DNA of 64,000 bases from Streptomyces megasporus (GTDB taxonomy: Bacteria > Actinomycetota > Actinomycetes > Streptomycetales > Streptomycetaceae): contig NZ_JODL01000019.1 of assembly GCF_000718985.1 (NCBI RefSeq), positions 1 through 64,000 on the forward strand. The letters are read 5' to 3'. Under the pieces are notes generated by a model. That model did no database searches. It was not told where the DNA came from and worked only from the letters and a program-made list of their open reading frames with translations. Shown one piece after another: positions 53,453-63,204 of the stretch (its first letter is position 1; each line of letters starts with the position of its first letter). The position numbers and the translations under genes were made by a program.

Positions 53453-54852
53453 ACCCCACGCGCCCGACACCCCCTCGCCGAGCGGCCCCCGTGGAGCCCG
53501 AGGCCGTGTACTGGGCCGAGCACGCCTGGGTCGGCGGCACCGTCGAGCCGGGCACGGTGATCGAGACGGCCGGCGGCCGGATCACCGCCGTCCGCACCGG
53601 GGCGCCCACCCCGCCGGACGGCGCCGAGCCGCTGCGCGGCCTGACCCTGCCCGGACTGGCCAACGCCCACTCCCACGCCTTCCACCGCGCCCTGCGCGGC
53701 ACCGCCCAGATCGGCTCCGGCACGTTCTGGACCTGGCGCCGGGTGATGTACTCCGTCGCCGACCGCCTCACCCCCGAGAGCTACTCCGCCCTCGCCAGGG
53801 CCGTGTACGCCGAGATGGCGCTGGCCGGCATCACCTGTGTGGGCGAGTTCCACTACCTCCACCACGCGCCCGGCGGCACCCCCTACGACGACCCCAACGC
53901 CATGGGGCACGCCCTGATAGCCGCCGCCGCCGACGCGGGCATCCGCATCACCCTCCTGGACACCTGCTACCTGGCCTCCGGCCTCCTGGACGAGCGCCGC
54001 GGCAAGGCCCTCGACCGCCACCAGCTCCGCTTCGGCGACGGCACCGCCGCGGCCTGGGCCGAGCGGATCGACGCCCTGGCGCCGGCGGGGGACCACGCCC
54101 GGGTGGGCGCGGCGATCCACTCGGTGCGCGCCGTGCCCGCCGCCGAGCTGGGCACCGTCGCCGAGTGGGCCCGGGGGCGGGGCGCTCCCCTGCACGTCCA
54201 CCTCTCCGAGCAGCCCGCCGAGAACGACGCGTGCCTGGCCGTCCACGGCCGCACGCCCACCCGCCTCCTGGCCGACCACGGCGTGCTCGGTCCCGACACG
54301 ACCGCCGTCCACGCCACCCACCTCACCGACGCCGACACCGCACTCCTCGGCGGGACCCGCACCCGGGTGTGCGTGTGCCCCACCACCGAACGCGACCTCG
54401 CCGACGGCATCGGCCCGGCCGTCGACCTGATGCACGCGGGCTCGCCGCTGTGCCTGGGCAGCGACAGCCACGCCGTGATCGACCTGTTCGAGGAAGCCCG
54501 CGCCCTGGAGCTGAACGAGCGGCTGCGCAGCCGGACCCGTGGCCACTGGACCGCCGCCCAACTGCTGCGCTTCGCCGGGGAGTCCGGGCACGCCGCCCTG
54601 GGCTGGCCCGAGGCCGGACGGTTGGAGGCCGGTTGGCTCGCCGACTTCACCACGATCGCCCTGGACACGGTGCGCACCGCCGGGCCCCCGCCCCGGCTGG
54701 CGGCCCAGACCGCGGTGTTCGCGGCGACCGGCGCCGACGTACGCCACACGGTCGTCGGCGGTCGCCATGTGGTCCGCGACGGGGTACACCGGAGCGTGCC
54801 GGACGTCCCCGCGGCCCTGGCGGACGCCATCCAGCAAGGAGTCTCCCGCTGA
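53443..54852 (+). CDS. hutF: Formimidoylglutamate deiminase
   Basis: This 469-residue amidohydrolase-superfamily enzyme releases ammonia from N-formimino-L-glutamate to give N-formyl-L-glutamate. Metal-binding HSH is in [16 protein letters not shown], with [34 protein letters not shown] and [12 protein letters not shown] typical of HutF. Its ATG lies inside the end of the M20 gene (10-nt overlap), and its stop overlaps the hutI start by one base, so the genes are tightly coupled. It shows that this organism uses the deiminase route rather than one-step formiminoglutamase. Confidence 0.93.
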   Translation: MPVNPTRPTPPRRAAPVEPEAVYWAEHAWVGGTVEPGTVIETAGGRITAVRTGAPTPPDGAEPLRGLTLPGLANAHSHAFHRALRGTAQIGSGTFWTWRRVMYSVADRLTPESYSALARAVYAEMALAGITCVGEFHYLHHAPGGTPYDDPNAMGHALIAAAADAGIRITLLDTCYLASGLLDERRGKALDRHQLRFGDGTAAAWAERIDALAPAGDHARVGAAIHSVRAVPAAELGTVAEWARGRGAPLHVHLSEQPAENDACLAVHGRTPTRLLADHGVLGPDTTAVHATHLTDADTALLGGTRTRVCVCPTTERDLADGIGPAVDLMHAGSPLCLGSDSHAVIDLFEEARALELNERLRSRTRGHWTAAQLLRFAGESGHAALGWPEAGRLEAGWLADFTTIALDTVRTAGPPPRLAAQTAVFAATGADVRHTVVGGRHVVRDGVHRSVPDVPAALADAIQQGVSR

Positions 54853-56066
54853 TGACCACCACCACGACCGCCCCCCTCGGCGCCGAGACCAGCACCCTCG
54901 TCACGGGCGTCGCCTGCCTGGTCACCAACGACCACGACACCGTCGAGGGGGCCGAGGACGGTCTCCTCGGCGTGGTCCGCGACGCGGCCGTCGTCATCGA
55001 GGGCGACCGCGTCGCCTGGGTCGGCCGGGCCGACGGGGCGCCCGCCGCCGACAGCCGTGTGGACGTGGGAGGCCGGACGCTGCTGCCCGGCTTCGTCGAC
55101 TCCCACTCCCACCTGCTCTTCGCCGGCGACCGGACCGAGGAGTTCGCCGCCCGCATGTCGGGCCGCCCCTACACCGCCGGCGGCATCCGCACCACGGTCG
55201 AGGCCACCCGCGCCGCCGACGACGAGCGACTCGCCGCCGGCCTCGTCCGCCACGTCCGCGAGGCGCTGCGCCAGGGCACCACCACGCTGGAGACCAAGTC
55301 CGGCTACGGCCTCACCGTCGAGGACGAGGCCCGCGCCCTGCGGATCGCCGAGGAGCACGTGGACGAGGTCACCTACCTCGGCGCCCACGTCGTCCCGCCC
55401 GAGTACGCGTCCGACCCGGACGGCTACGTCGACCTCGTCACGGGCCCGATGCTGGACGCCTGCGCCCTCCACGCCCGTTGGGTGGACGTCTTCTGCGAGC
55501 GGGGCGCCTTCGACGGCGACCAGGCCCGCGCGATCCTCACCGCAGGGATCGCCCGCGGCCTGGTCCCGCGCGTCCACGCGGGTCAGCTCGGCCCCGGCCC
55601 CGGCGTCCGGCTCGCCGTCGAGCTCGACGCCGCCTCCGCCGACCACTGCACCCACCTGACCGACGCCGACGTCGACGCGCTGGCGAACAGCCGCACGGTC
55701 GCCACGCTGCTGCCCGGCTGCGACTTCTCCACCCGCGCGCCCTACCCGGACGCCCGCCGGCTGCTGGACGCGGGCGTCACCGTCGCGCTCTCCACCGACT
55801 GCAACCCGGGCTCGTCGTACACCAGTTCCATGCCTTTCTGCGTCGCCCTCGCCGTTCGGGAGACGGGCATGACGCCCGAGGAGGCCGTCTGGGCCGCGAC
55901 CGCGGGCGGTGCGGCGGCCCTGCGCCGCATCGACATCGGGCGCGTGACGCCCGGTGCGCGCGCCGACCTCGTGCTCCTGGACGCCCCGTCGTACATCCAC
56001 CTGGCCTACCGGCCCGGCGTCCCGCTGGTGTCGGCGGTCTGGCAGCGCGGCGTCCGCGTGGTGTGA
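54852..56066 (+). CDS. hutI: Imidazolonepropionase
   Basis: This enzyme opens the ring of imidazolonepropionate to formiminoglutamate, step three of histidine degradation. The 404 residues show the amidohydrolase fold: [34 protein letters not shown], the substrate-binding [39 protein letters not shown], and the late metal Asp in [17 protein letters not shown]. The start overlaps the hutF stop by one base; an AAGGAG ribosome-binding site lies 11 nt upstream. Last gene of the hut operon; a 12-bp hairpin follows. Confidence 0.96.
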   Translation: MTTTTTAPLGAETSTLVTGVACLVTNDHDTVEGAEDGLLGVVRDAAVVIEGDRVAWVGRADGAPAADSRVDVGGRTLLPGFVDSHSHLLFAGDRTEEFAARMSGRPYTAGGIRTTVEATRAADDERLAAGLVRHVREALRQGTTTLETKSGYGLTVEDEARALRIAEEHVDEVTYLGAHVVPPEYASDPDGYVDLVTGPMLDACALHARWVDVFCERGAFDGDQARAILTAGIARGLVPRVHAGQLGPGPGVRLAVELDAASADHCTHLTDADVDALANSRTVATLLPGCDFSTRAPYPDARRLLDAGVTVALSTDCNPGSSYTSSMPFCVALAVRETGMTPEEAVWAATAGGAAALRRIDIGRVTPGARADLVLLDAPSYIHLAYRPGVPLVSAVWQRGVRVV

Positions 56067-56104
56067 CTTTTCCCACGCCCCGGCGCCGTGCCCGGAGACG
56101 ACCC

Positions 56105-56134
56105 GGGCCGCCCCGGTGGAAGCCGGGGCGGCCC
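56105..56134. terminator. Bidirectional terminator between hutI and the sigma factor gene
   Basis: GGGCCGCCCCGG and CCGGGGCGGCCC pair perfectly around TGGAAG. Confidence 0.75.
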
Positions 56135-56174
56135 GATCGGGTCGACACGAGTCTCGACGGGGAAGTGGGGGAGA

Positions 56175-57089
56175 TCACTCCTCGGCCAGCAGCCCCTTGC
56201 GAAGTTTGGCCAGCGTCCGAGAGAGCAGACGGGAGACATGCATCTGCGAGATCCCGAGCTCTTCGCCGATCTCGGACTGGGTCATGTTCGCCACGAAGCG
56301 CAGCGAGAGGATTCTGCGGTCACGGGGCGAGAGTTCGGCGATCAGCGGCTTGAGGGACTCGACGTACTCGATGCCCTCCAGCCCGTGGTCCTCGTAGCCG
56401 ATGCGGTCCGCGAGGGCGCCCTCCGTCTCGTCCTCCTCGGGCTGGGCGTCGAGGGAGCTGGCGGTGTAGGCGTTGCTGGCCGCCATCCCCTCGATCACCT
56501 CGTCGCGGGAGATGCCCAGCCGGTCGGCCAACTCGCCGACGGTGGGGGAGCGGTCGAGCTGCTGCGCGAGCTCGTCACCGGCCTTGGCCAGGTCGAGGCG
56601 GAGTTCCTGGAGGCGGCGCGGGACGCGCACGGACCAGGAGGTGTCGCGGAAGAAGCGCTTGATCTCGCCGACGATCGTCGGCATCGCGAAGGTCGGGAAC
56701 TCGACCCCGCGTCCGATCTCGAAGCGGTCGATGGCCTTGATGAGCCCGATGGTGCCGACCTGGACGATGTCCTCCATGGGTTCGCTGCGGGAGCGGAACC
56801 GGGCGGCGGCGAACTTCACCAGGGCGAGGTTGAGCTCGACGAGGGTGTTGCGGACGTACGCGTACTCGTGCGTGCCCTCCCGCAGCGTCTCCAGACGCTC
56901 GAAGAGGGTCTTGGACAGGGCTCGCGCGTCCAGCGGCCCCACCTCGTCGTACGGAGGGATGTCGGGGAGCCGGAGCCGTCCGGAAAGGCGTTCGGCCTGT
57001 TCCGGGCTCACCTCCGGAAGCCCGTTCCCTGTCTGTTCGGGCGAGACGATCGACGACGCGGTGGGCGATTCGTCGAGCCGGGGTGACAT
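56175..57089 (-). CDS. sigI: SigB/SigF-family RNA polymerase sigma factor
   Basis: This 304-residue group 3 sigma factor has region 2 (VRNTLVELNLALVKFAAARF, EDIVQVGTIGLIKAIDRFEIGRGVEFPTFAMPTIVGEIKRFFRD), region 3 (VRVPRRLQELRLDLAKAGDEL, SPTVGELADRLGISRDEVIEG) and region 4 (LSPRDRRILSLRFVANMTQSEIGEELGISQMHVSRLLSRTLAKLR). The ATG at 57089 is preferred because GGAGG lies 6 nt upstream; starts at 57101-57113 are possible. Divergent STAS and ATPase genes suggest control by partner switching in osmotic or general stress. The name sigI rests on remembered S. coelicolor order beside hutI. Confidence 0.88.
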   Translation of the reverse strand: MSPRLDESPTASSIVSPEQTGNGLPEVSPEQAERLSGRLRLPDIPPYDEVGPLDARALSKTLFERLETLREGTHEYAYVRNTLVELNLALVKFAAARFRSRSEPMEDIVQVGTIGLIKAIDRFEIGRGVEFPTFAMPTIVGEIKRFFRDTSWSVRVPRRLQELRLDLAKAGDELAQQLDRSPTVGELADRLGISRDEVIEGMAASNAYTASSLDAQPEEDETEGALADRIGYEDHGLEGIEYVESLKPLIAELSPRDRRILSLRFVANMTQSEIGEELGISQMHVSRLLSRTLAKLRKGLLAEE

Positions 57090-57350
57090 GGTGTCCTCCA
57101 TCATTCTCGGCATATGGCTGCCGAAGCCGTTCCTGCACTACGGGGTGCGGCGCCTCCAAAGCCGACGTGTGTTTTCGTGGTTTCTCCTACGCCTACCTGC
57201 TCCTCGGGGGGCATGGCAAGTGGTGGTTGTCCGAATATGACCCAATGTGCTGGTTGTGCGGCTACCGGTTGCGGCGGTAAAGGCGTAGGGTTCGAACGTC
57301 CATATTCCGACGGCAGTGATCGGCCGCTCGACGAACGTGAAGGGGTGTGC

Positions 57351-57734
57351 ATGGACCGCGGGATGCCCGGCAGCACCAGCCACCGGGGCCGGCTGACGGT
57401 CGACGTGGAGCGCCACGGCGCGAGTCTGGTGGTGACGCCGGACGGCGAACTCGACCACCACACCGCCGATCTGTTGCGCGAGCCCTTGGAAGGCGCGCTC
57501 GAGGACGGCTGCAAGCTGGTCGTCGTGGACTGCTCGCGGCTGGAGTTCTGCGACTCCACCGGGCTCAACGTCCTCCTGGGCGCCCGGCTGAAGGCCGAGG
57601 CCGCTGGCGGGGGAATCCACCTGGCCGGAATGCGACCGGTCGTGGCACGTGTGTTTGAGATCACGGGTGCCGACGGCGTGTTCGTCCTGCACGAGACGCT
57701 GGCCGACGCGCTGAAGGAAACGGCGCAGTCCTAG
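57351..57734 (+). CDS. Anti-sigma factor antagonist (STAS domain)
   Basis: This 127-residue STAS protein of the RsbV/SpoIIAA type contains LVVTPDGELDHHTADLLREPLE and the phosphorylation site CDSTGLNVLL, whose Ser is the kinase target. Unphosphorylated, it should bind the neighbouring ATPase and free the divergent sigma factor. The ATG at 57351 has GAAGGGG upstream. The region between the two divergent genes contains a GGGTTC-type box that could be a SigB-like promoter, but the match is imperfect. Confidence 0.88.
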   Translation: MDRGMPGSTSHRGRLTVDVERHGASLVVTPDGELDHHTADLLREPLEGALEDGCKLVVVDCSRLEFCDSTGLNVLLGARLKAEAAGGGIHLAGMRPVVARVFEITGADGVFVLHETLADALKETAQS

Positions 57735-57917
57735 GGCGTCCGCCCACCCGCCCTGGTCCCGTGACCAGAGTGTTACGCGGAGAATACGATTCCAGCGGAA
57801 TCAAAGGGTGTTCTCCCGGCTCGTCCGGGCAGGAGACTCCCTGAAATGCCCCCGAAACAGTTGTCCGCGGACCGAACACGAACCGACGAATTGGTCAATC
57901 GGTGAGGTGAAGCACTG

Positions 57918-58433
57918 ATGAGCACCACCCGGCCGCAACCGGCGGGCGAGCGCGGCCCCGAGCCGGAGGGCACGGCCGCGACCGCAGCCGCCCCGGTCGG
58001 TCAGGTGCGCGAGATGCGCCAGGTTCGACGGTTGCGGCTCATGGGGGCCGGTGGAGCCGTGCCGCGCGCCCGTGACTTCACCCGTCAGGCCCTCCACGAC
58101 TGGGGATGGCTGCCCGCCGCCACGGCCGAACAGCGCGCCACGGCCGAGGACGCCCTGCTCGTGGTCTCCGAACTGGTGACGAACGCCTGCCTGCACGCCG
58201 ACGGACCCGAGGAGGTCCGGATAGGTTTCGGCCCCAAGCTGCTGCGGATCGAGGTCGCCGACCGGGGCGCCGGCCTGCCCTCGCCCCGCACCCCGCACCG
58301 CCCCGGGCGTCCCGGCGGGCACGGGATGTTCATCGTCCAGCGCCTGTGCCTGGACTGGGGCGTGGTGCGCAACCCCGACGGAACGGCCGGGAAGACGGTC
58401 TGGGCCGAACTGGCCGGCCCGGACGCGGACTGA
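57918..58433 (+). CDS. Anti-sigma factor ATPase (RsbW-like serine kinase)
   Basis: This 171-residue HATPase_c protein has the N box ELVTNACLHA, the G1 box VADRGAGLP and the G2 box GGHGMFIVQRL, preceded by about 50 disordered residues. As a partner-switching kinase it should sequester the sigma factor and phosphorylate the STAS protein. It follows the STAS gene by 183 bp. The trio sigma, antagonist, ATPase forms a complete partner-switch module. Confidence 0.87.
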   Translation: MSTTRPQPAGERGPEPEGTAATAAAPVGQVREMRQVRRLRLMGAGGAVPRARDFTRQALHDWGWLPAATAEQRATAEDALLVVSELVTNACLHADGPEEVRIGFGPKLLRIEVADRGAGLPSPRTPHRPGRPGGHGMFIVQRLCLDWGVVRNPDGTAGKTVWAELAGPDAD

Positions 58434-58596
58434 GCCGCCGGCGCCCTCACCGGAGCGCGCACGATCCTCACCGCCGGGTCCCCGCTCGGGATCCGGCGCA
58501 GTCGTGTCCGGGGCGGGTCCGAAGCGCCGCCCCGGCCCTCCTCCGTGGCCCCGTCCCGTCCTCCCTCCGCCCGCCCGGAGGGACGACCACGCGGAA

Positions 58597-58641
58597 AACG
58601 AGCCGGCCCCGGTCCTGTCACAGGACCGGGGCCGGCTCGTT
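58597..58641. terminator. Long perfect inverted repeat between convergent genes
   Basis: Twenty-two bases at 58597-58618 are exactly complementary to 58620-58641, the longest perfect stem in the window, followed by TCCG. It lies between the ATPase and the peptide transporter genes. Confidence 0.8.
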
Positions 58642-58695
58642 CCGTCCCGTCCGCGGGGCCGGGTGGGGAGGGCCCCGCGGACGGTGTCCCGAGGG

Positions 58696-60195
58696 TTACT
58701 GCACCCCGCTCATCAGGGCACGGATCCGCTTCCCGGCGGTCATGAAGGCGAAGCCCGCGACCACGGCGACGACGCCCCACATGGTGTAGTAGGCGGCGTC
58801 CCCCATCGGCTTGTTGAGCTGGGTCGCCCAGCCGTTGAGGGCGTTGCCGGTGGCGGTGGCGAGGAACCACAGGCCCATGATCTGACCGACGAACTGCCGG
58901 GGGGCCAGCTTGGTCGACAGGGACAGGCCCACCGGGGACAGGCACAGCTCGCCGACCGTCTGGAGCAGGTACACGCCCAGCAGCCAGAAGACGGTGACCT
59001 TGCCGGTCTCGCTGTTCGCCGCGGCGGCGCCCGCCAGACCCATCAGGCCGAAGGAGCCGCCGATGAGCAGCATGGCCAGCGAGAACTTCATCGGGGCGCT
59101 GGGCTCGCGGTTGCGCTTGGCCAGCCAGACCCACAGGCTCGCGAAGAGCGGCGCCAGGACGATGATCATGAACGGGTTGACCGACTGGAACCACGAGGCC
59201 GGGAACTCCCAGCCGCCGATCATGCGGTCGGTGTCGTTGTCGGCGAAGATCGTCAGCAGCGAGCCGGACTGGTCGTAGATCATCCAGAACAGCACGGCGG
59301 TGACGAAGAACCACACGAACGCCTTGACGCGCGGCCGGTCCTCGCCGGTCAGCTCCGGATTGCGGAACATCGACACGAAGTACAGGATCGGCACGACGAC
59401 GCCGAGGACGGCCAGGAAGTTCACCACGTGCTCGATGTCGTAGGTGCCCAGGGCCACGTCGATCAGCAGCGCGGCGAGGGCCAGACCGGCCCACAGCGCG
59501 GCCTTGCGCAGCACGGAGCGCTTCTCCTGCGGCGTGGCCGGGGTCCCCGGGTACCGGCCGACGTCGCCGAGGTGGCGGCTGCCCAGGACGTACTGGACGA
59601 CGGCCAGGGTCATGCCGACGCCGGCGACGGCGAAGCCCAGGTGCCAGTTGACGTTCTCGCCGAGGTAGCCGACCACCAGCGGCGCGAACAGACCGCCGAT
59701 GTTGATCGACATGTAGAAGATGGTGAAACCGGCGTCGCGACGGGCGCTGGGCTGCCCCTCGTAGAGACCGCCGACCATCGCCGAGATGTTCGGCTTGAGC
59801 AGACCGGTGCCGACCGCGATCAGGGACAGGCCGATGAAGAAGGCCACGTCGGACGGGATCGCCAGCGTGTAGTGGCCCGACGCGATCACGATGCCGCCCA
59901 CCAGGACCGCCTTGCGGGCCCCCCAGAGACGGTCGGCCACCCAGCCGCCGGGCATCGCGGCCATGTAGACGACGGCGTTGTAGACGCCGTAGATCGCCGC
60001 GGCCAGGGCCTCACGGCCTGCGAGCGGGCCCTCGAGGACGCCCGCGATCAGGTAGAGGACGAGGATGGCGCGCATCCCGTACCAGGAGAAGCGCTCCCAC
60101 AACTCCGTCATGAAGAGCGTGGCCAAACCGCGGGGGTGGCCGAAGAAGGTCTTGTCGGACGCGCCGACGGAGTCCTTCGTGAGACTGGACGCCAT
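58696..60195 (-). CDS. POT/PTR family proton:oligopeptide symporter
   Basis: This 499-residue transporter imports di- and tripeptides with protons. It has 12-14 helices, the family ExxER proton motif in TELWERFSWYGMRAILVLYL, and the PTR signature FTIFYMSINIGGLFAPLVVGYLGE. SPVGLSLSTKLAPRQFVGQIMGLWFLATATGN lies late. The ATG at 60195 has AAGGAAC upstream and begins MASSLTKDSVGASDKTFFGHP; the open frame further upstream is Pro/Arg-rich and non-coding. The protein ends with TAA, rare in this genome. Confidence 0.93.
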   Translation of the reverse strand: MASSLTKDSVGASDKTFFGHPRGLATLFMTELWERFSWYGMRAILVLYLIAGVLEGPLAGREALAAAIYGVYNAVVYMAAMPGGWVADRLWGARKAVLVGGIVIASGHYTLAIPSDVAFFIGLSLIAVGTGLLKPNISAMVGGLYEGQPSARRDAGFTIFYMSINIGGLFAPLVVGYLGENVNWHLGFAVAGVGMTLAVVQYVLGSRHLGDVGRYPGTPATPQEKRSVLRKAALWAGLALAALLIDVALGTYDIEHVVNFLAVLGVVVPILYFVSMFRNPELTGEDRPRVKAFVWFFVTAVLFWMIYDQSGSLLTIFADNDTDRMIGGWEFPASWFQSVNPFMIIVLAPLFASLWVWLAKRNREPSAPMKFSLAMLLIGGSFGLMGLAGAAAANSETGKVTVFWLLGVYLLQTVGELCLSPVGLSLSTKLAPRQFVGQIMGLWFLATATGNALNGWATQLNKPMGDAAYYTMWGVVAVVAGFAFMTAGKRIRALMSGVQ

Positions 60196-60605
60196 GGTGG
60201 TGGTTCCTTGCTCGGTCGGGACGCGTGCGATGGGGTGCACACGCGCCCGGGGCGGTTGGTCGGCCCCGGTCCGCGCCCCCACCCCGTGCGCGTCCGGCTC
60301 CGGCCGACAGGTCCTTGGGCGCTGCCACACGGCCGGGCCCGGACGGACCGGCGTCCCGGCCGGGAAGCCCACGAGGGGTTCCTCGGCTTGTTCCGGCGAA
60401 GAGAGCCCTGACACGACCTGTGCGCGTCAAAGGCCGCCGCTCCTGGACAAACGCCTAGGTCAGAGTACGTCACGTCGAACCGGACACAGGACGGGTACCC
60501 CGAGCACGGAGGCGCATTTCACATTCCGGCCGGGGACCGCGACCGGGACCGCACCGGTCCCGCGCACCCCTCCGAGGACGTCGCCACGAGGTCTACCATC
60601 AGGCC
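60196..60605. other. Divergent intergenic region
   Basis: This 410-bp region between the peptide transporter and response-regulator genes should hold both promoters. Only the -10 box at 60594-60599 is convincing. I see no coding sequence or RNA. Confidence 0.4.
60594..60599 (+). promoter_or_regulatory. -10 box for the leaderless response-regulator gene
   Basis: TACCAT is followed by 6 nt and the ATG at 60606. Confidence 0.5.
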
Positions 60606-61283
60606 ATGACCCGAGTACTGCTCGCCGAGGACGACGCCTCCATCTCGGAGCCGCTGGCCCGTGCCCTCCGCCGTGAAGGGTACGAGGTCGAGGTGCGCGA
60701 CAACGGCCCCGACGCCCTGGAAGCCGGAGAGCGCGGAGACGTCGACCTGCTCGTGCTCGACCTCGGTCTGCCCGGCATGGACGGACTGGAGGTCTGTCGC
60801 CGGCTGCGCACCGGGGGGCACACCTTCCCGGTCCTGGTGCTGACCGCCCGCGCCGACGAGGTGGACACCGTCGTCGGCCTGGACGCCGGCGCCGACGACT
60901 ACGTCACCAAGCCGTTCCGGCTGGCCGAGCTGCTCGCCCGGGTGCGGGCCCTGCTGCGGCGCGGCGCGGTCGAGCCCGCCCAGCCCCCCGCGACCCACGG
61001 CGTGCGCATCGACGTCGAGTCGCACCGGGCGTGGATGGGGGACGAGGAGCTCCAGCTCACGGCGAAGGAGTTCGACCTGCTGCGGGTGCTGGTGCGCGAC
61101 GCGGGCCGCGTCGTCACCCGCGAGCAGCTCATGCGCGAGGTCTGGGACACCACCTGGTGGTCGTCGACCAAGACCCTCGACATGCACATCTCCTGGCTGC
61201 GCAAGAAGCTCGGCGACGACGCGGCCAACCCCCGCTACATCGCCACGGTCCGCGGCGTCGGCTTCCGCTTCGAGAAGGACTGA
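60606..61283 (+). CDS. OmpR-family response regulator
   Basis: This 225-residue regulator has a receiver domain (acidic pocket E8-D9-D10, phospho-acceptor D52 in VLDLGLPGMDG, conserved T80 and K102) and a C-terminal winged helix (LTAKEFDLLRVLVRDAGRVVTREQLMREVWDT, TLDMHISWLRKKLGDD). It should control genes in response to the adjacent kinase. The -10 box sits 6 nt before the ATG, indicating a leaderless message. The kinase gene follows by 55 bp. Confidence 0.93.
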   Translation: MTRVLLAEDDASISEPLARALRREGYEVEVRDNGPDALEAGERGDVDLLVLDLGLPGMDGLEVCRRLRTGGHTFPVLVLTARADEVDTVVGLDAGADDYVTKPFRLAELLARVRALLRRGAVEPAQPPATHGVRIDVESHRAWMGDEELQLTAKEFDLLRVLVRDAGRVVTREQLMREVWDTTWWSSTKTLDMHISWLRKKLGDDAANPRYIATVRGVGFRFEKD

Positions 61284-61338
61284 CCGCACCCGGGGACCGG
61301 CCGGTCCCCGGGACACCTGGAAGGGCTGAGGCCGAGCC

Positions 61339-62625
61339 GTGCGCAGACGACTGATCAACTCCACGCTGGCCGTGGTTCTCGTCGTGATCGCCGTCTTCGG
61401 GATCTCGTTGGTCATCGTCGAGACCCGCACCATCGAGGGGAGCGCCCGCGAGAGCGTCCGCTCCGACGCCGCGCGGCTGGTCTCGGTCGTCGAGAGCCGC
61501 CTGGTCGCCGAGGAACGGGTGACGGCCGAGTCCATGCGCACCCAGGTGCCCGGGGATCGTCACGTCCGCATCGAGCTGCCCGGCCGGCCCTCCATCGAGC
61601 TGGGCGAACGTCCTGACGGCGATGTCATCGAGGGGCACGCGACCGGCGCCGACGGCCTGTCCGTCACCGTCCGACTCCCCAGCAGCGAGGTCCGCGCCGA
61701 GGTGGGCCGGACCTTGCTGATCATCCTGGCGGTGTCGCTGCTCGCGGTGATCGCCGCGGTGCTCCTGGCGGTGCGGCAGGCCCGCCGGGTCGCGGCCCCG
61801 CTCACCGACCTCGCCGAGACCGCCGAGCGGCTCGGCTCCGGCGACCCGCGCCCCAGGCACCGCCGCTACGGCGTGCCCGAACTGGACCGGGTGGCGGACG
61901 TGCTGGACGCCAGCGCCGAGCGGATCGGCCGGATGCTCACCGCCGAGCGCCGGCTGGCCGCGGACGCCTCCCACCAGCTCCGCACCCCGCTGACGGCGCT
62001 CTCCATGCGGCTGGAGGAGATCGTCACGGCGGCCGACGCCGCCGACGCCGCGCCGACCACCGACAAGACCGCCACCGCCACCATCCGGGAGGAGGCGATG
62101 ATCGGCCTGGCCCAAGTGGAGCGGCTGACCGACGTGGTGCAGCGGCTGCTGACCAACTCGCGCGACCCCCGCTCGGGCTCGGCGGTGGGCTTCGACCTGG
62201 ACGAGGTGGTCAAACAGCAGATCGAGGAGTGGCGCCCGGCCTACCGCAAGGCCGGGCGGGCCATCGTCCGCTCCGGCCGGAAGGGCATGCGGGCGGTGGG
62301 CACCCCCGGCGCGGTGGCGCAGGTGCTCGCCACGCTCATCGAGAACGCCCTGATGCACGGTGACGGCGCGGTCGCCCTGCGCACCCGCATCGCCGGCAAC
62401 CAGGCGGTGATCGAGGTGACGGACGAGGGACCGGGCGTCGACCCGGCGTTGGGCGCGCGGGTCTTCGAGCGCACGGTCAGCGGGCGCAACTCCACGGGGT
62501 TGGGCCTGGCCGTCGCCCGCGACCTGGCGGAGGCGGACGGCGGCCGACTGGAGCTACTTCAGCAGCACCCGCCGGTCTTCGCGCTCTTCCTCAGCCGCGA
62601 CACCGACGACCCGGCCGCCGGCTGA
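61339..62625 (+). CDS. Sensor histidine kinase
   Basis: This 428-residue HisKA/HATPase kinase has helix 1 (about 8-27) and a short extracytoplasmic region (about 28-124). Helix 2 (about 125-146) leads to a HAMP domain, the H box DASHQLRTPLTAL with phospho-acceptor H212, the N box TLIENALMHGDGA, and the G boxes TDEGPGVDP and STGLGLAVARDLA. The signal is unknown. The GTG follows GGAAGG at a distance. Its last 72 nt overlap the convergent GtrA gene, which is unusually long for an antisense overlap. Confidence 0.9.
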   Translation: MRRRLINSTLAVVLVVIAVFGISLVIVETRTIEGSARESVRSDAARLVSVVESRLVAEERVTAESMRTQVPGDRHVRIELPGRPSIELGERPDGDVIEGHATGADGLSVTVRLPSSEVRAEVGRTLLIILAVSLLAVIAAVLLAVRQARRVAAPLTDLAETAERLGSGDPRPRHRRYGVPELDRVADVLDASAERIGRMLTAERRLAADASHQLRTPLTALSMRLEEIVTAADAADAAPTTDKTATATIREEAMIGLAQVERLTDVVQRLLTNSRDPRSGSAVGFDLDEVVKQQIEEWRPAYRKAGRAIVRSGRKGMRAVGTPGAVAQVLATLIENALMHGDGAVALRTRIAGNQAVIEVTDEGPGVDPALGARVFERTVSGRNSTGLGLAVARDLAEADGGRLELLQQHPPVFALFLSRDTDDPAAG

Positions 62626-63069
62626 ACCGCCGCGGAAGACCCAGGTGCGGTAGGACCAGAAGCGGAAGACGGTGGCGATGCCGAGCCCCACGACGTTCTT
62701 GGCGATGTTGTCGGCGAGCGGCGAGGTGAAGCCCAGACCGTAGTGCGAGATCGCCAGGGCGCCGTTCTCGATCACCAGGCCGACGCCGCTGAACAGCAGG
62801 AAGAGCCCGGCCTCGCGGGACATCCCGCTCTTGTCGCTGTGCCGGTACGTCCAGTAGCGGTTGCCCAGGTAGTTGGTCGCGATGGCCACCGCCGTGGCTA
62901 TCACCCCCGACCGCACCGGGGCCAGGTCCAGACCTCGGATGCAGAGGTTGAAGACCGCGACGTTGACGAGGAAGCCCAGGGCGCCCACCGTGCCGAACTT
63001 GGCGGCCTCGCGTCGGAGCCGCCGGAGGCGGGCGCCCAGTGCGCACCGTTCGTCCTTGGAGATCCCCAT
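62554..63069 (-). CDS. GtrA family membrane protein
   Basis: This 171-residue protein has four predicted helices of the GtrA/DPMS-like family: EAAKFGTVGALGFLVNVAVFNL, VRSGVIATAVAIATNYLGNRYWTYRH, GLFLLFSGVGLVIENGALAI and ADNIAKNVVGLGIATVFRFWSYRTWVF. The NRYWTYR and FRFWSYRTWVF motifs are diagnostic. Family members help move polyprenyl-linked sugars across the membrane for surface glycosylation. The soluble C-terminal tail (VGVAAEEEREDRRVLLK) is encoded in the overlap with the kinase gene. It is divergent from purK, 135 bp away. Confidence 0.88.
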   Translation of the reverse strand: MGISKDERCALGARLRRLRREAAKFGTVGALGFLVNVAVFNLCIRGLDLAPVRSGVIATAVAIATNYLGNRYWTYRHSDKSGMSREAGLFLLFSGVGLVIENGALAISHYGLGFTSPLADNIAKNVVGLGIATVFRFWSYRTWVFRGGSAGGRVVGVAAEEEREDRRVLLK

Positions 63070-63192
63070 GGAGAAGCGCTGCCCCGTTCCGCCGGCCCAC
63101 GCCGGCCGTGTGTCGGCTTCCGTGGCCCGCCATGCTATCCGCGGCGGCGGCCACGGCTCTACGCCGGACGGGGTACCCCGCCGTTCGGTGGA

Positions 63193-63198
63193 TAGGCT
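63193..63198 (+). promoter_or_regulatory. -10 box for leaderless purK
   Basis: TAGGCT lies 6 nt before the GTG at 63205. Confidence 0.5.
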
Positions 63199-63204
63199 AC
63201 GACC

